Assembly (NCBI RefSeq): GCF_019279795.1
Contig: NC_056743.1
Coordinates: 1,787,888,339-1,787,952,338 of the forward strand
Source: Protopterus annectens
Taxonomy: Eukaryota > Chordata > Ceratodontiformes > Protopteridae
Reading direction: 5' to 3'
Length of the DNA stretch: 64,000 nucleotides
Part shown: piece by piece, positions 47,175 to 59,831 of the stretch
How positions within the stretch are numbered: position 1 is the stretch's first letter
Layout of the letters: each line of letters opens with the position of its first letter
The notes under the pieces: model-generated
Seen by the model: only the letters and a program-made list of their open reading frames with translations
Database searches by the model: none
What the model was told of the DNA's origin: nothing
Made by a program: the position numbers and the translations under genes

Positions 47175-49023
47175 GGTAATCTCCCAGTGAAGTACCTCGC
47201 AGGATGCGCAGTAGCAAAGCCCGCCCCGGACACGCCTCCTAGACTCACAATGTCGTGTAATTGTCGAAAAACACAGTAGCAAAGCCTGCCTCCTAGTAAC
47301 CCTGACAGCTGTCACATTTCATTACAACATTACAGTTATGTGTCTGTAAAATATACAGTTGGAAAAATAAGAAAGCGCTCCGGTTTTTGACCCTTTGCCA
47401 TGAGTTTTATTTCTCAGAGGATGCGATACATGAAATTATGTGAGTAATAAAGGGCGCAAATTGTCCAGGATGAAGCCCAGGTCCCCGAGAACCTTAATTA
47501 AAGCAGGGTATTAAATGGCTGCGTAAGTATTGCTTCTAAGGCATTAAAACAAAGGGTACAAACGGGGACCCATGCTAATATCAAACTTTATATAATCAGA
47601 AGATGTGGTGTCTTAGATAAACAGCGCATAAATGAAATGCGGTAATCTCCCAGTGAAGTACCTCGCGGGCGGTACTGCGCAGCTTTGGGCGTGTCCAAAT
47701 TGATTGGCACATTTGAGTGACAGTGAGCGCGGAGCTCAGACCTAAAGATATGCTCAAACGCGACCTAAAGATCTAGTCCAGTTATAGACACACAAGCACA
47801 GTCTGCACTGTAATAAAAGATGTACAAACACAAGAGGGTGCTAAATTAAACACAAATAACGTGGTTAATAACTTTAAACTGACATGTAAAGAGCCACACT
47901 CATACTCTGAACTCTTTCCTCTAAAGGCACGTCAAAGCTACAAGCCATGAATGAAATAGCTTAAAAGCCAACGTTCGCTTGCTAGTAGAATATTTGCATT
48001 ACTAAGTACTTGTCATGGACATAACTGGTTTTTCAAACGTTCCCTGTGGGTCGTCAAATTACTTACGATGTTCAGTGCTGAAAAGTTGTCTCGGTTCTAG
48101 AGACACAGTAACTTAACTGTAGTTAAAATTCAGAACATAAGATGCCTTCGAGATAAATAAAAAGTAAGGTTATATCTGCCTCTTTCTGTCCTCTAGAACT
48201 TATGCGTCTGCTGCTCGTTTTCTTTAGGCTGGCATTTCGGGTAATCTCCCAGTGAAGTACCTCGCAGGATGCGCAGTAGCAAAGCCCACCCTGGACACGC
48301 CTCCTAGACTCACAATGTCATGTAATTGTCGAAAAACACAGTAGCAAAGCCCGCCTCCTAGTAACCCTGACAGCTGTCTGCTGTCACATTTCATTACAAC
48401 ATTACAGTTATGTGTCTGTAAAATATACAGTTGGAAAAATAAGAAAGCGCTCCGGTTTTAGACCCTTTGCCATGAGTTTTATTTCTCAGAGGATGCGATA
48501 CATGAAATTATGTGAGTAATAAAGGGCACAAATTGTCCAGGATGAAGCCCAGGTCCCCGAGAACCTTAACTAAAGCAGGGTATTAAATGGCTGCGTAAGT
48601 ATTGCTTCTAAGGCATTAAAACAAAGGGTACAAACGGGGACCCATGCTAATATCAAACTTTATATAATCAGAAGATGTGGTGTCTTAGATAAACAGCGCA
48701 TAAACGAAATGCCAGCCTAAAGAAAACGAGCAGCAGATGCATAAGTTCTAGAGGACAGAAAGAGGCAGATATAACCTTACTTTTTATTTATCTCGAAGGC
48801 ATCTTATGTTCTGAATTTTAACTACAGTTAAGTTACTGTGTCTCTAGAACCGAGACAACTTTTCAGTACTGAACATCGTAAGTAATTTGACGACCCACTG
48901 GGAACGTTTGAAAAACCAGTTATGTCCATGACAAGTACTTAGTAATGCAAATATTCTACTAGCAAGCGAACGTTGGCTTTTAAGCTATTTCATTCATGGC
49001 TTGTAGCTTTGACGTGCCTTTAG
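47175..49023. mobile_element. A-B-A-B' fold-back element inserted in copy B
   Basis: Absent from copy A, where the flanks are continuous (GCAACCACTGCTT..GCTATGGGCAGACATTG near 8815). Two direct repeats A (47175-47640 and 48240-48712) start with GGTAATCTCCCAGTGAAGTA and are nearly identical. The same 26-base start appears a third time at 47641. Two inverted arms B (47921-48239) and B' (48705-49023), 319 bases each, are nearly perfect inverse copies around the second A. The motif AGTACC-TCGCGGGC-GGTACT at 47655 can fold. No coding capacity, no clear target duplication. It could be a non-autonomous DNA transposon caught in a rearranged state, or a Helitron-like piece; I do not recognise the family. 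Confidence 0.85.
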
Positions 49024-49787
49024 CTATGAGTGGACATTGTAATTATGATTAATAAATATAATTTTAGGCATGTTTTTAATAACATCATAAATTTAAAAAA
49101 AAAAGTAGAATGCTTAATGTCTCACTCCCCAATCTATAGAACTATCAGTCAGTGGAACGTAAGATAAAAATGTACAGCGTGGGGGGTCATTCCCTTGCTG
49201 GATATGTGTAGTCTGTCGCAAGCCCCATATTAGAATCTCAGATATGTTTCCATACAAAATAAAAATAACATTTAAAAACAACTGCCACACTTAAGTGACA
49301 GCCCTATTGGAATGTCAGTCAAGTAGGCACCACCCACACCTGTGTGAACAGCAGTGGTGCGACTTTAAATAAACTGCCGTGTAATGCTTTGGATACATAG
49401 TTAATCTAATTTATTAATTTTTAATCGATGTAAAAGTGTCAAAACATTTGAGAAAATAGAATAAGATAGAGATGTGAAAAGGAGCAAAGTATAATGGTGA
49501 TTGAGTTAGATTGGAGAAGAGTTAAAGTACATTTAAATGATGTGATGGGGTAGAACGTGCATTCTTCCTGTTTAATTAAATGTCATTTTAGCAGAGAACA
49601 GAAACTATCTTTAGAGGATGAATTTTTAATTTCTGGTGGGAGGGACTCCCTCAGTTTAGGCTGCAAATTGACCGTGCATGGTCAAATATGCATAGCTTGC
49701 ATTGTGGGTTTTGTGTTGCATAGCCAGAGTGGTTCATATTTCTTTGGTTGAATGTTATATTAGTTTTGAGGTAAATGAGGGAGAGTG

Positions 49788-50060
49788 TGGGTGGCCCAGT
49801 GGTGCAGCAGATAGTGTTGTCACCTCACAGCAAAAGGTTCTCCAAGTTTGATTCTTGGCTGGGGTGCCTTCTGTGTGGAGTCTGCATGTGTTCATGTGGG
49901 TTTCCTCCCACATTCCAAAGAAATGCAGTAGGTGGATTTGGCATTCTGAATTGGCCATAGGTGTATGTGCACGGTGTGGAAGAACAACTGCAACAGGCTA
50001 GCCACCCGAAGGTGTAAAAAAAAAATGGGGTGGAGAAAGGGGTTGTGGATTGATGATGAT
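49788..50060 (+). mobile_element. tRNA-derived SINE (copy B)
   Basis: Orthologous within the duplicated unit to the SINE at 9634: GGCCCAGTGGTGCAGCAGAT.., GTGTGGAGTCTGCATGTGTT.., TTGGCCATAGGTGTATGTGC. The tail is shorter. Confidence 0.85.
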
Positions 50061-50282
50061 TTGAACAGTGAGATCCTAAGAGCCAGGTCTATTCTTTAGT
50101 TAACTGGGAACCAGTTTTCCTTTTTTAGTATTATACAGTGGTGGTAATTTCTTGGGGAGTGTGTAATCTACACATTTTGTTTTTTAGTGTTTTGAACAGT
50201 CTCATTGTTTTTGTTAGAGGCTGAATTTAAGTTGAGGGAGTAGGATTTCTTTCTCTTTTGCAGACCTGGTGCAGTGAGAAGC

Positions 50283-50459
50283 ATGGCCGGCCTTAGGCAT
50301 AGGCCAACTAGGCGGCCGCCTAGGGCGCCAGTATAGCAGGGGCACTTTTCCAGTATTTATTTGGTGTAGGTAGACCAGGATGGGGGCACCAGGTAATGTG
50401 TTGGGGGGCGCCATGGAGCTGTTTTGCCTAGGGCACCAGTTGACCTAGGGCCGCTCCTG
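50283..50459. mobile_element. hAT-like MITE, about 177 bp
   Basis: Begins CATGGCCGGCCTTAGGCATA and its other end read inward begins CAGGAGCGGCCCTAGGTCAA: hAT-like CA..TG termini with a GGCC(G)GCC-rich inverted repeat. A second inner pair, GGCGGCCGCCTAGGGCGCC and GCCTAGGGCACC, adds to the symmetry. Copy A lacks it (GGTATGTTAGAAAGGAG near 10195), giving an empty site. The target duplication is degraded. Confidence 0.75.
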
Positions 50460-51222
50460 AAGAAAGGAGATATTTTTTGTGCCCAGAAAAGAAGGTGGGT
50501 AATTGTTTCTGTGTATTATCAACATACATGATAGAAGCTGGGTTGAGGGATCTAACTAAAAACCAAGATACTTGAAAGAAATTACTCTAAGGGGCTGTGT
50601 TTGTGATGGTTGTGATCGTCCAAAGTTTTTTTGGAGGTGCCAAGTCTTTGTTTAGTACTAAAAAGCATAGATTTTGATTTGAATGCATTTAGTGTGGTGT
50701 TTTCTGTAGTAATCCGTTCAGTGAGGTGATTGAAGTTCTTGCTTGTAAGTTAGGGAGTGGATGGAGCGATAGAGGACCATGCCGTCTACATAGGAGTAGA
50801 GAGGAGAAAGAGATACTAGACTTGTAGTCCACTCAGAAACCGATGTTAGTTGGATAATTTTTGAAAGAAGGGATGGCATTAGGGTAATGCCATTTTATGG
50901 AACGTGGTGGATTATAAGATAGTCAAAAATTGTACCAGAGAACATGCCTTTGTCCATTGACATGAGAATTTCGTCATGCCGGGCAAGAAGCCATGTTGTT
51001 TTTCTGAGTGAAGGTGGTATTTGGTAATATATTCTGTGAGTTGGGTTTATACAGTTTTCTCAAATTTTGCATAGGATTGAGAGGATTGAAATGGGGAAAT
51101 AATGTGGCATATGGCAGTGGTTTTACTGTGGCAGAATTCTATACATTAAGCAGTGGTTTTACTGAAGTAGATTTCCATATATGTTCAGCATGGTGTTTGG
51201 TAGTAAGACAGAGATGAACAAT

Positions 51223-51338
51223 GTGGGAGGTTGGCATAATGGTTAAGGTGTTTACCTTACAAACAAAAAATGATTTTCACATTGGGTATTTGGCTAGGCT
51301 TAAAATGGCCCACAAGGACAATTAAACGAACCTATGAA
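51223..51338 (+). mobile_element. tRNA-derived SINE with CR1-like tail (copy B)
   Basis: TGTGGGAGGTTGGCATAATG.. head and GGCTAGGCTTAAAATGGCCC..CCTATGAA tail; counterpart of 11161-11298. It marks the end of the duplicated unit. Confidence 0.8.
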
Positions 51339-51339
51339 T

Positions 51340-52480
51340 CTGTGTGCTTTAGGGGTGCAACATTGAAGTCGCAGTAGTGGGATTTGAAGTACAGATGTAT
51401 GTTGTCTATATTGGGGGGGTCTTCCAGATATATTTTCTCCATAATAGGTGTAATGTCTTTGAATGAGATCTGTTGGAAATGAGGGGAAGGTATTGTGTGT
51501 GGATGAGGGGGCATTTGTGGGGGTGCTTGGAATGTTGCTGAAGTGTCTGGAAATCATTTGCAGACCAGCTGAAGGAAGTACTCGTAGAAGTGTGAGGCAG
51601 GTTATGTTTTCTGAGGTTGACTTCTTTCCAAAATTTTCTAGGGCTGTGTTTAAATTTTGGAGGTGTATCATGGAATGAATTTTGTGTCTTTTGATGCCTT
51701 TTTTGATCAGGTTCCTTAGATTTGTATACTGTTCCCTTTTTTCCAAGAGTGTGATTACATTTCCATGAGTGCCAGAATTCATCTTGCTGTTTGAGGAGGG
51801 ATTTTTGCTCATGATTTGGCCACTTTCTGGGTTTGGAGTTAGAAAGTCTAGAGATTAAGGAAAGTGTCTGTCTTATAAAGTAGATAGTGTGTCTGTGTGT
51901 AAGGAGTTAGTTCTGTTGCTTCATTAGGATTTGTGGTGTCTATTATGGGGGGGGGGTTGAATATACTTTTATAGAGGATTTAGGTCTGACAGATTAATCT
52001 TGGGTTTGGTTTGGAAGATGGACATAAAATGGAGGAGTTGAGGAGGAATTGATGGGACAGTGATCGCTAAATGAGGGTGAGTGAATTGTGATGTTGGAGA
52101 TCGTAGTCTCGCTGTTCGAGATGAGGTCACTGAGTGTGGTTTTGGTCAAAAGGTTGGATCTGGTAGGCTGCTTGACTAGTTGTCAGTTCATAGGCTTACA
52201 CGTTCTTGTAGAATAATTTTTTGTTTTTGTTTGTGTGGGATGAAATTGACTGAATCACAGCTTTTAATTTCTGTGTAAAGGAAGGGGGTCAGTTTTGTAA
52301 TCGCTGATTGGATATGCTTGGTACTTATGGTGGTTTCTACTAGAAGCCAGTTTGGTTGAAATTTTGATGTGGGTAAGGCTTGTTTTATAAGTTTTGTTGA
52401 TAGTGATTTTAGAAGAATTAAACTCCCAGTAGACAGTGAGATTATGAGGACCTTTTTTGGGGGGTAACTGTAATATATGT
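51340..52480 (-). mobile_element. LINE fragment of another family, endonuclease end and linker
   Basis: The minus-strand translation around 52150-52050 gives LSDLISNSETTISNITIHSP-like sequence then FSDHCPI, the end of an APE endonuclease. After it comes a linker with KPRKWPNHEQ, then KEPDQKRHQKTQNSFHD-like and a FWKEV motif, as before the reverse transcriptase in L2/CR1-like LINEs. No reverse transcriptase follows, as the sequence stops at 51340. Family not certain. Confidence 0.5.
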
Positions 52481-52529
52481 AAATACACTATAAAACAAAT
52501 AACAAATGTTTAATGACAATAAATTTTAA

Positions 52530-52860
52530 TACAGTGAGTGTTGTACTTGCAATTCTGAAGGGATTATCTATGTCATTAGTTGTATTAGTGGATTGAGTTA
52601 TATTGGTCAGGCAAAAAGGAAGTTCAAAATATGAATAAGAAAACGTGTTAATGATATAAAAATAATCAGACAACCTGATAGCTGAGCATGTTAAAATGCA
52701 GCATGAAGGGTAAGTAAATATGATATGGTATTATGTGTGATTTTTGCAGGTAAAACTAATTTGAGATATGATAGCCCAATTGAAAACATTTTGAAAAGAG
52801 GAGGCTGAAAATTTTCAGACTGTAAAACCTTTGGGATTAAACAATGAATTAGATTGGTGT
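52530..52860 (+). mobile_element. Penelope-like element fragment, GIY-YIG domain
   Basis: The plus strand gives CNSEGIIYVISCISGLSYIG then QAKRKFK, a GIY-YIG endonuclease, and further on KPLGLNNELDWC, the usual Penelope C-terminus. It is a different subfamily from the pair at 33310-39600. Confidence 0.72.
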
Positions 52861-53029
52861 GTTTAATATGATATTTGCTATTGTTTGTGTCGTTATTTTT
52901 ACTTTTTTTTAAGTGGCATTGTATATCAGTAGGGTACTGCCTCCTTTATTATTGCTTAGTCTGCAGTGAAGAAAGTAGCTGTATTTGGAGGAAGATGGTG
53001 AAGAGAGAGGTTATCAGGTCTGAGCAAAG

Positions 53030-53965
53030 TTTAACTGGGAGTAAACTTGTGTCACCCACTGGATTTCCAACTGGCTCATGGATAGGAGGCAAGAATTCAA
53101 AATAGGGGTAGTTACCCCGACAGAGACCGGTCATCACTGGAGTCCCCGTGGCTCTGTGCTGCAACCTCTCCCTTTTGGCATCTACTTTTCTGATGTGAAA
53201 GGCAATATCAGCTGTTTGCACATGACTTTAGGATAGGTGGAATTAATGAATCCCCAAATGACTTTCCTTCCCGCGGGAAGGTTTGTCCCAATTATATGAG
53301 TAGTGCCAAAATCACGTACTGAAACTACATGCCAAAAATCTATTATTGTATCTTTTGGGAATTTTGTCTATTCTTGAACAACCACATTAACAATACACCC
53401 CTAAGAGTTGACCCAGTTGTTCATGATTTGGGGACTTATGTGGGCAGTGACCTAACTTTTGACCAGTATGTCCATTGTTGTAAGAAACTCCTTCTATATT
53501 CCATAACTTGTAAGCAAAGGGATTGTGTTTAGATCTACGGATGTCATTGTCCTTTTTTACTCAGCCCTCATTAGGCCAGTCATTGAATATAATTCCCCCT
53601 TGAGCATGTATCTGTCTAGACGCATGCAACAACCGGAACACCCAAAGTGATGCCTTACTAAAAAGGTACAAGGCGTAAACAACATGACCTACATGGACGG
53701 ACTGAAAGCCCTGTCACAGTATTCTGCATCCTACATACTGCTAAGAGGTGCCCTGTTTCTGGTATACAAGGCATCCTGCAGCACAGTACTAATAGATTTA
53801 CTGCACATCAGCGAGTCATCCTCTGTCCAATTTCATCTCTGTCCATATTCAAGTGCAGCTTGTATTTGTGGATGGGAAAAAAGAAAGTTTACTCCAGGAC
53901 TGCCCCCTGTACTACTAATGTGCAGAGGCAGCTCTTAAATGCTTTGTCCTGTGTATAGGTCCCCT
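53030..53965 (+). mobile_element. CR1-like LINE fragment, plus strand
   Basis: Matches the reverse transcriptase part of the family: GACCGGTCATCACTGGAGTC near 53125, INNTPLRVDPVVHDLGTYVG with DLTFDQYV near 53390-53470, and the C-terminal LRGALFLVYKA and KRKFTPGLPPV areas. Strongly decayed, with many frame changes. It is the only plus-strand coding copy of this family in the window. Confidence 0.8.
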
Positions 53966-54024
53966 CAAATTTTTCATGGTCCTGATCCCAGTTATTTTCA
54001 TTAAGGGTAATATATAAATCTGAT

Positions 54025-57000
54025 GTTGTAAATCTTTATTCATTTCTTACTGGTAGGACCTTGGTTCTGTTCTCAGAACCGATACGGCCGTTTCCCAGCT
54101 CGCGCAAGCCAAAAACTCTCAGCTAAGAACTTTCCCACAGTGCCCCTGTCGTAGATACTCCAGATCTCGTTTGCAGTGTTCCTAGTCAGACGTGCTAGCC
54201 ATTTCTCTCAAAGCTAAGTAGAAAATTAATTTTAAGAAAGTTTCTCTTCAAAATTATTTAATTTTTAGTCAAGTTGGCCTTTTCTTAGTGTCGCCTTTAA
54301 CCTAAGCCTGTTACCTACTCTTCTCCTTGGTAATTTATTTTTTTACCTTTATTGGTACTGTCCCTCTCTGCTGTTTTTGACAGGCTTTTCCATTCTACTA
54401 GTGGTATTTTTTAAAATAACATCACTGGTATTTTCTCCCTTATTTTTTCTATAGGATATCCTTGTTGCCTTACTATGTCCGACAAAGTTAAGTTGGGATT
54501 TAAACAGTGTGACAAGTGTGGACGTAAGATGCCTAACTCAGATACACGTTTGTTGTGTCTACTGTTTGAGAGTGGATCATATTAGCGCTGACTTGTGACT
54601 TTTGTGATGGTCTTAGTAATTGTACACTAGCAGAACAGATTACTCAAGACACCTTTTTCGGAGGATCTATCTGGGTCGGAGGTCTCACCCCCACCAAAGA
54701 CCGAAAAACGTAAGGAAAAATGGATTACTCAAGGCACCTTTTTAGGAGGCTGTATCTGGGTTGGAGGTCTTCCCCCTCCAAAGACCAAAAAACATAGCGA
54801 CAAGTCACTCGGTTCCTGCATCTCCGTCAGTTATGGAACCAAGTCGGCTCTGTGCTTCCTCAGCGAATACCTCTTCGGCATCAGGCTTTGTGTCTTCTCC
54901 CTTGGTGCCGTCCATGATATTCACCATTTTTTTGGCTCAGACCTCGGCACCACTGACTTCGGTGCAGTCCTTGGATCCGACATCGGCTCCGATGACTGTA
55001 CCTGCTTCTGCACCATTCCCAGCCACGGTGTTTCTTCTGCTCCATCGGCTCCAAAACTCGAATACCTGCCAAGGGCAAGATACCTCCAGTGCATACTGTC
55101 CCTACAGCAATGTTTCCCTGTCGGCACCGTCCACCCTTTCTGCATCGGCTCTGGTGGAACAGGTACTCTCCCGAAGCAGTGCTTGGACCGTCTTTACCTT
55201 GGTATCTAGCCCAGCGCCTATTTTCTCGCTGGCGCAGTGCATGTCCATGGCTCCGATGGCTTCCATTTCTCTTGCTCCTCTCCCAACCCTCTATTTCGGG
55301 ACCCTGGGCACGGGAGTCTTAACAATCCTCTGAAGGGGAACCCTTTCTCCGGAGTCCTCCTCAGAAGATCCCACTGGGGAGCCACCCTGGAAGAAACGGT
55401 GCAAGAGGAAGCACCTTGAGTCACCGGAGGGATCTTTCACCTAATACACTGATTATGATGAGGGGAAAGGGTCCCCACGGTCTCCTCAGACGACATCTCA
55501 TTCTGTGACATTCTCTAAATCCTCAAGCAGTGGGGAGACTGGAAGTCTTATAATCCTTCTTCTAAGGAATCGGTGTTCCTGCAGGCCTTTCATGCCCAGC
55601 CATCTGCTTCCTGGGTGACCCCACTGGCAGATGACCTTGTTAAACTCATTGTGCAGCGTGCCTGGAAGGGCCCGGACAACTTAGAACCTGTTCCTCGGAG
55701 GCCAGACAGAAATGTTATCTACACCTGAAGACCAGCCCCACTCATCGTAGCAGTTGACAGTTGATTTTATAGTCATGGCGGTCAGCAAGAGGGAACTGGC
55801 AGAAGATAGTTCCACCGTCCATCCTCCAGACAGAGTCCTGTACCATGGACAGACTAGGGAAACAGACCTATGCTTCAGCGATATTTGCCATTCGGTCGCT
55901 GAACTATGTGGCACACTTATTTGTCTCCAAAGAGACCTAATTTCCGAAATGTCTTCCTCTTTGGTGGGGTACTGTCTGAGGTGCGTGATACTGTCGCCTT
56001 GCAGCTAGCTACCCTTGAATCCATCTCAAACCCCTCGATGTGTTTGGTATCTCACTCCACTGAGGGGCAGCTCGAGCTGCCACATCAGTTGAAACGTAAT
56101 GCTTGGATGCAGTTGTGTGACATCGCAGACCCCTTTAAATCTTCCCTTGTCAATGCACCTGTTGACGAATCTGCGCTTTTTGGACCCAAAGTATGAGACA
56201 CACTTAAACGTAGTGAGAAAGACAGAAAGACGTTGTCTGCTGTGGGCATACGCCTTTCCAACCCCCAGAGTTGCTACTCCAGGAACCAGAAGGGAAGAAA
56301 AATGTGGTTCAAGAAATCCCAAGGACCTTTTCGTGACACTCGTGGTGAACAATCCCTCCAGGGTAGAGGGGGCAACTCCTATGGAAGAGGTCCTTTTCGG
56401 GGTAGAGGGGGTCCGCGTAACCAGGGTGCTAGAGATTCTTCTCCAGCAGACCCTACCAACGCTCTTGAGCAGCGGCCGGATTGCTTCCCTCTGGAAGCTG
56501 TCAGAGGTAGTTTTTCTCTGCATCTACCAGCCTGACATCTTATTACTACTGATGTTTGGGTGCAGAGAAATAATATCCAGAGGCTGCCATATACCTTTCA
56601 ACTTGACTCCTAGACCCGTCAAACAAATCTCAGATGTACCTCTCAATCAGAGGGAAATAGCAGCCGTAGAGATAGAAAAGCTGCTAAGGAAAAGTGTCAT
56701 CCAACCAGTCCCGCCAGACCAGACAGGATCCGGGTTTTACTAGAGGTCCTTTTTTAGTGCCAAAAATGACGGAACTGAAGACCAATCCTGGATCTCGGCT
56801 TACTGAACAAATTTAGCAAACTTCAAAAATTCCGGATTGTCACGATACAGTCCATTCTTCCCTTCCTAGGGAGGGATAACTGGATGTGCGCTATAGACCT
56901 CCAGGGCGCGTACTACCACATAAAGATGGATCACTGCTCTTGGAGGTTTCTCCGCCTCCGGCTGGGAGCCAATAACTACCAGTTCAGGACACTGCCATTC

Positions 57001-59765
57001 GGTCTCTCGACAGCCTCCCGAGTGTTCACCAAATGTATGGCAGTTGTGGTAGCTCATCTTCGACTACAAGGATTCCAGGTGTTCCCTGTCTTAAACGATT
57101 GGCTCCTTAGCGCTCCGACCAGGAATCTTCTAGTCCGCAGCCTCTCTTACACTCAAGCTCTCGCGCTCTGCTTGGGGATTACAATCTACAAAGACAAATC
57201 TCAGATGTCCCCAACAAAGACACTGGAATTTATTGGAGCAGTCTTCAACACAACATCCTGTCGAGCTTCCCTCCCCCCTCACAGGCTTTTGAAAATGAGA
57301 CATCAAATCCAAGACCTTCTTCCTCAGACCTATGTACTAGCATGTCTTGTACTGCTACTCTTGGGCTCCATGGCAGCTGCCATTATGTTAGTACCACTGG
57401 CGAGACTCCACATGAGAATCCTGCAGTGGCTCCTTTTCGCACAATAGTCGTTGCTAACTCAACCACATGATACGCCTTACAAACCGTTGCAAGGAAGAAA
57501 TGCTATGGTGGATGAAGCCACAAACGAATCTTTGGTGTCGACATTTCTGTCTTCCCCAGGCCACGGTGACCACGGACGCTTCACTGTTAGGATGGGGCGG
57601 AGATCATTTCCAGGGAAATACTGTCCAAGGCACCTGGTCCCCCATGGAGGCCAATTTGCGCATAAATGTCCTGGAACTGAGGGCAGTTCTCTTAGCGTTG
57701 CAAGTGTTCCATGCATCCCTGCCTTCGGGGACCATTGCAATTCAGTCAGACAACATGTCAGTCGTCTGGTATATCAACAAGCAAGGCAGAACTAGATAGG
57801 ATTTGGCACTGGGCGATTAGCTTCCAATCGCTTTCTTATAGCAACGCACATTCCCGGGAGTTCCAACCTTATTGCAGACAATCTGAACAGGAACATCCTG
57901 ATGCCTCATGAATGGCACCTCAATCAAGTAATAGCAGCTCGGATCTTCCAACATTGGGGCAAGCCTTGCTTCCCCCCTGAATTACAAATGCAGGAGCTAT
58001 TTTGCCTTGATCCCCCCTCAGGGGGAATCACCAAGGGATGCTCTAACGTACGATTGGCCCCCGGGTCTTTTGTATGCCTTTTCCCCCATTTCTCCTCATT
58101 CCAAAATTTCTCCAGAAAGTTCAGAGGTTGAAAAGCAAAGTGATCCTCATTGCTCCCTACTGGCCACATCAAGTCTGGTTCCCTTTTCTATGGCCTCATC
58201 TGATTCACAGCCCGTGGATCATGGATCATTCCCAGGACCCGTTATCCCATCCTCAGGGATTGAGTCATCCGAACCTGCACTGTCTCAAGCTCACAGCCTG
58301 GTTCCTCCACTTCCAGTGATTGCCAGACTGCCTGACATCCCATCTCCTGTTTGTGAAATTCTGGCCTCACGCAAACCTTCCACTAGAAAGGTTTATTCTA
58401 GCAAATGGACTAGGTTCTCTATTTGGGCCAAAGACCAGAACTTAGACCCTTTCTCTATGCCTATTCAAAGGATTTTGCAATACCTGACTACTCTCCTGCA
58501 TGCAGGAGCCTCCGCTTCAACAATCACTGTACATTTAGCAGCTGTCGGCAATTTTCATAATGCTCTTGAAAATTCTTCAATTATGTCACACCACCTATGC
58601 AAGACCTTTTTGAAGGGAGTGTTATATGTTAAACCTCCGGACAAGCCTCCCTTAGATCCCCGGGACTTGACTCTGGTGCTTCAGTCTCTTATAGGCTCTC
58701 CTTTGAGCACTTTGATTTATGTGATTTGAAATTTTTGTCTTGGAAAACCATACTTCTAGTAGCACTCACCTCAGCAAGAAGAGTATCTGAGCTGCAGGCC
58801 TTGACTGTCTAGTCCTAACTTGATCTTCCACACGGATAGGGTGTCCCTTTGTACTGACCCTTCCTTCTTGCCCAAGGTCATTTCTGGTTTTTCCATTAAC
58901 CAATCTGTTGACCTTCCGGTTTTCTTCCCAAGGCATTCTAATAGAGGGGAGTACCTTTTGCACACCCTTGATGTGCACCGACAGCTTCGTTGTTATTTGG
59001 ACAGGACTAAATCTTTCAGGAAAAGAGGCCAATTGTTTATAGCCTTTGCAGGACCCAGATTGGGTAAACCTTGTTTCCAAAGTGACTTTATCCTCTTGGC
59101 TTAGAAACGTCATTACCTTTATCTACCAACAGAATAAGCTACTCTTACCTTCCAGAATAAAGGCTCATTCTATCAGATCTATGGCTACCTCTGTAGCTTT
59201 TAATTCCAGAGCCTCTGTGGATGATATATGTGCAGCAGCCACGTTACCTTCATATCTCATTACAGATTGGTTTTGGCCTCCAGGGGACCAGCATCTTTTA
59301 GTGCTATGGTGCTCAGGAATATCCTTCCTTAGGGCCACCCAGGACTCAAGTAGCTGGGGACTCTGTCCTAACAATAAGAACTTGATAAAGATTTACACCA
59401 TCGGATAAAGAAGTTATGTCTTACCATAACGTTCCATCTGTGTTGTAGATCTTTATTCATTCCTTACTTCCTGCCCTCCTTCCCCCTGCCTGGACTCCTG
59501 GTGGACTTTATGTACTCCTGGTTAGGCTATTTGCTCAGACAGAGCCTCCTACTTTTTTCCTATTACTACATCTTTTATCTAGGGTGGGCAAACTCTATCT
59601 GGAGTATCTACGAGAGGGGCATTGTGGGTAGGTTCTTAGCTGAGAGTTTTTGGCTTGCGCGAGCTGAGAAACGGCCATATCGGTTCCGAGGTCCTAACAG
59701 TAAGGAATGAATCAAGATCTACAACACAGATGGGACGTTATGGTAAGACAGAACTTCTTTTTATC
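54025..59765 (+). mobile_element. DIRS-like tyrosine-recombinase retrotransposon fossil
   Basis: A nearly complete but broken element. Inverted terminal repeats: about 54025-54165 and 59597-59725 (GTTGTAAATC.., ..GTAGATACTCCAG against its inverse). An internal complementary region at 59404-59460 matches the right end (59700-59765) inverted, the arrangement expected of DIRS elements. Inside, in order: a gag-like area (54470-56700, rich in Ser and Pro), reverse transcriptase and RNase H (56830-57800, with AIDLQGAYYHIKM, FGLSTASRVFTK, VTTDASLLGWGG), and a tyrosine recombinase (58270-59380, with IQRILQYLTTLLHAGASAST and AHSIRSMATSVAF). About a handful of breaks in the coding parts. Fairly young, judging from the good match of its ends. 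Confidence 0.88.
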
Positions 59766-59831
59766 GATTATGGGATGGGTAAAGTCAATCTCTACCTAAA
59801 TGGGGTAGGTTAATTTGAGCACAAAAAGAAA

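Larger units (their letters stand above)
46119..51338 (+). repeat. Duplicated unit, copy B, in RAD23B intron 1
   Basis: Collinear with copy A (4337-11298) apart from element insertions. It begins 62 bases after the exon 1 donor and ends at the CR1-tailed SINE. It is free of the RTE LINE that splits copy A, but has its own insertions at 47175-49023 and about 50283-50459, plus an A run at 46611-46639. Because it lies in an intron, copy A might be the daughter copy, but direction is not proven. Confidence 0.85.

Noticed and set aside
47175-49023. CRISPR-like or satellite array
   Set aside because: Repeats are few, long and partly inverted, in a vertebrate intron, with a clean empty site in the other copy.
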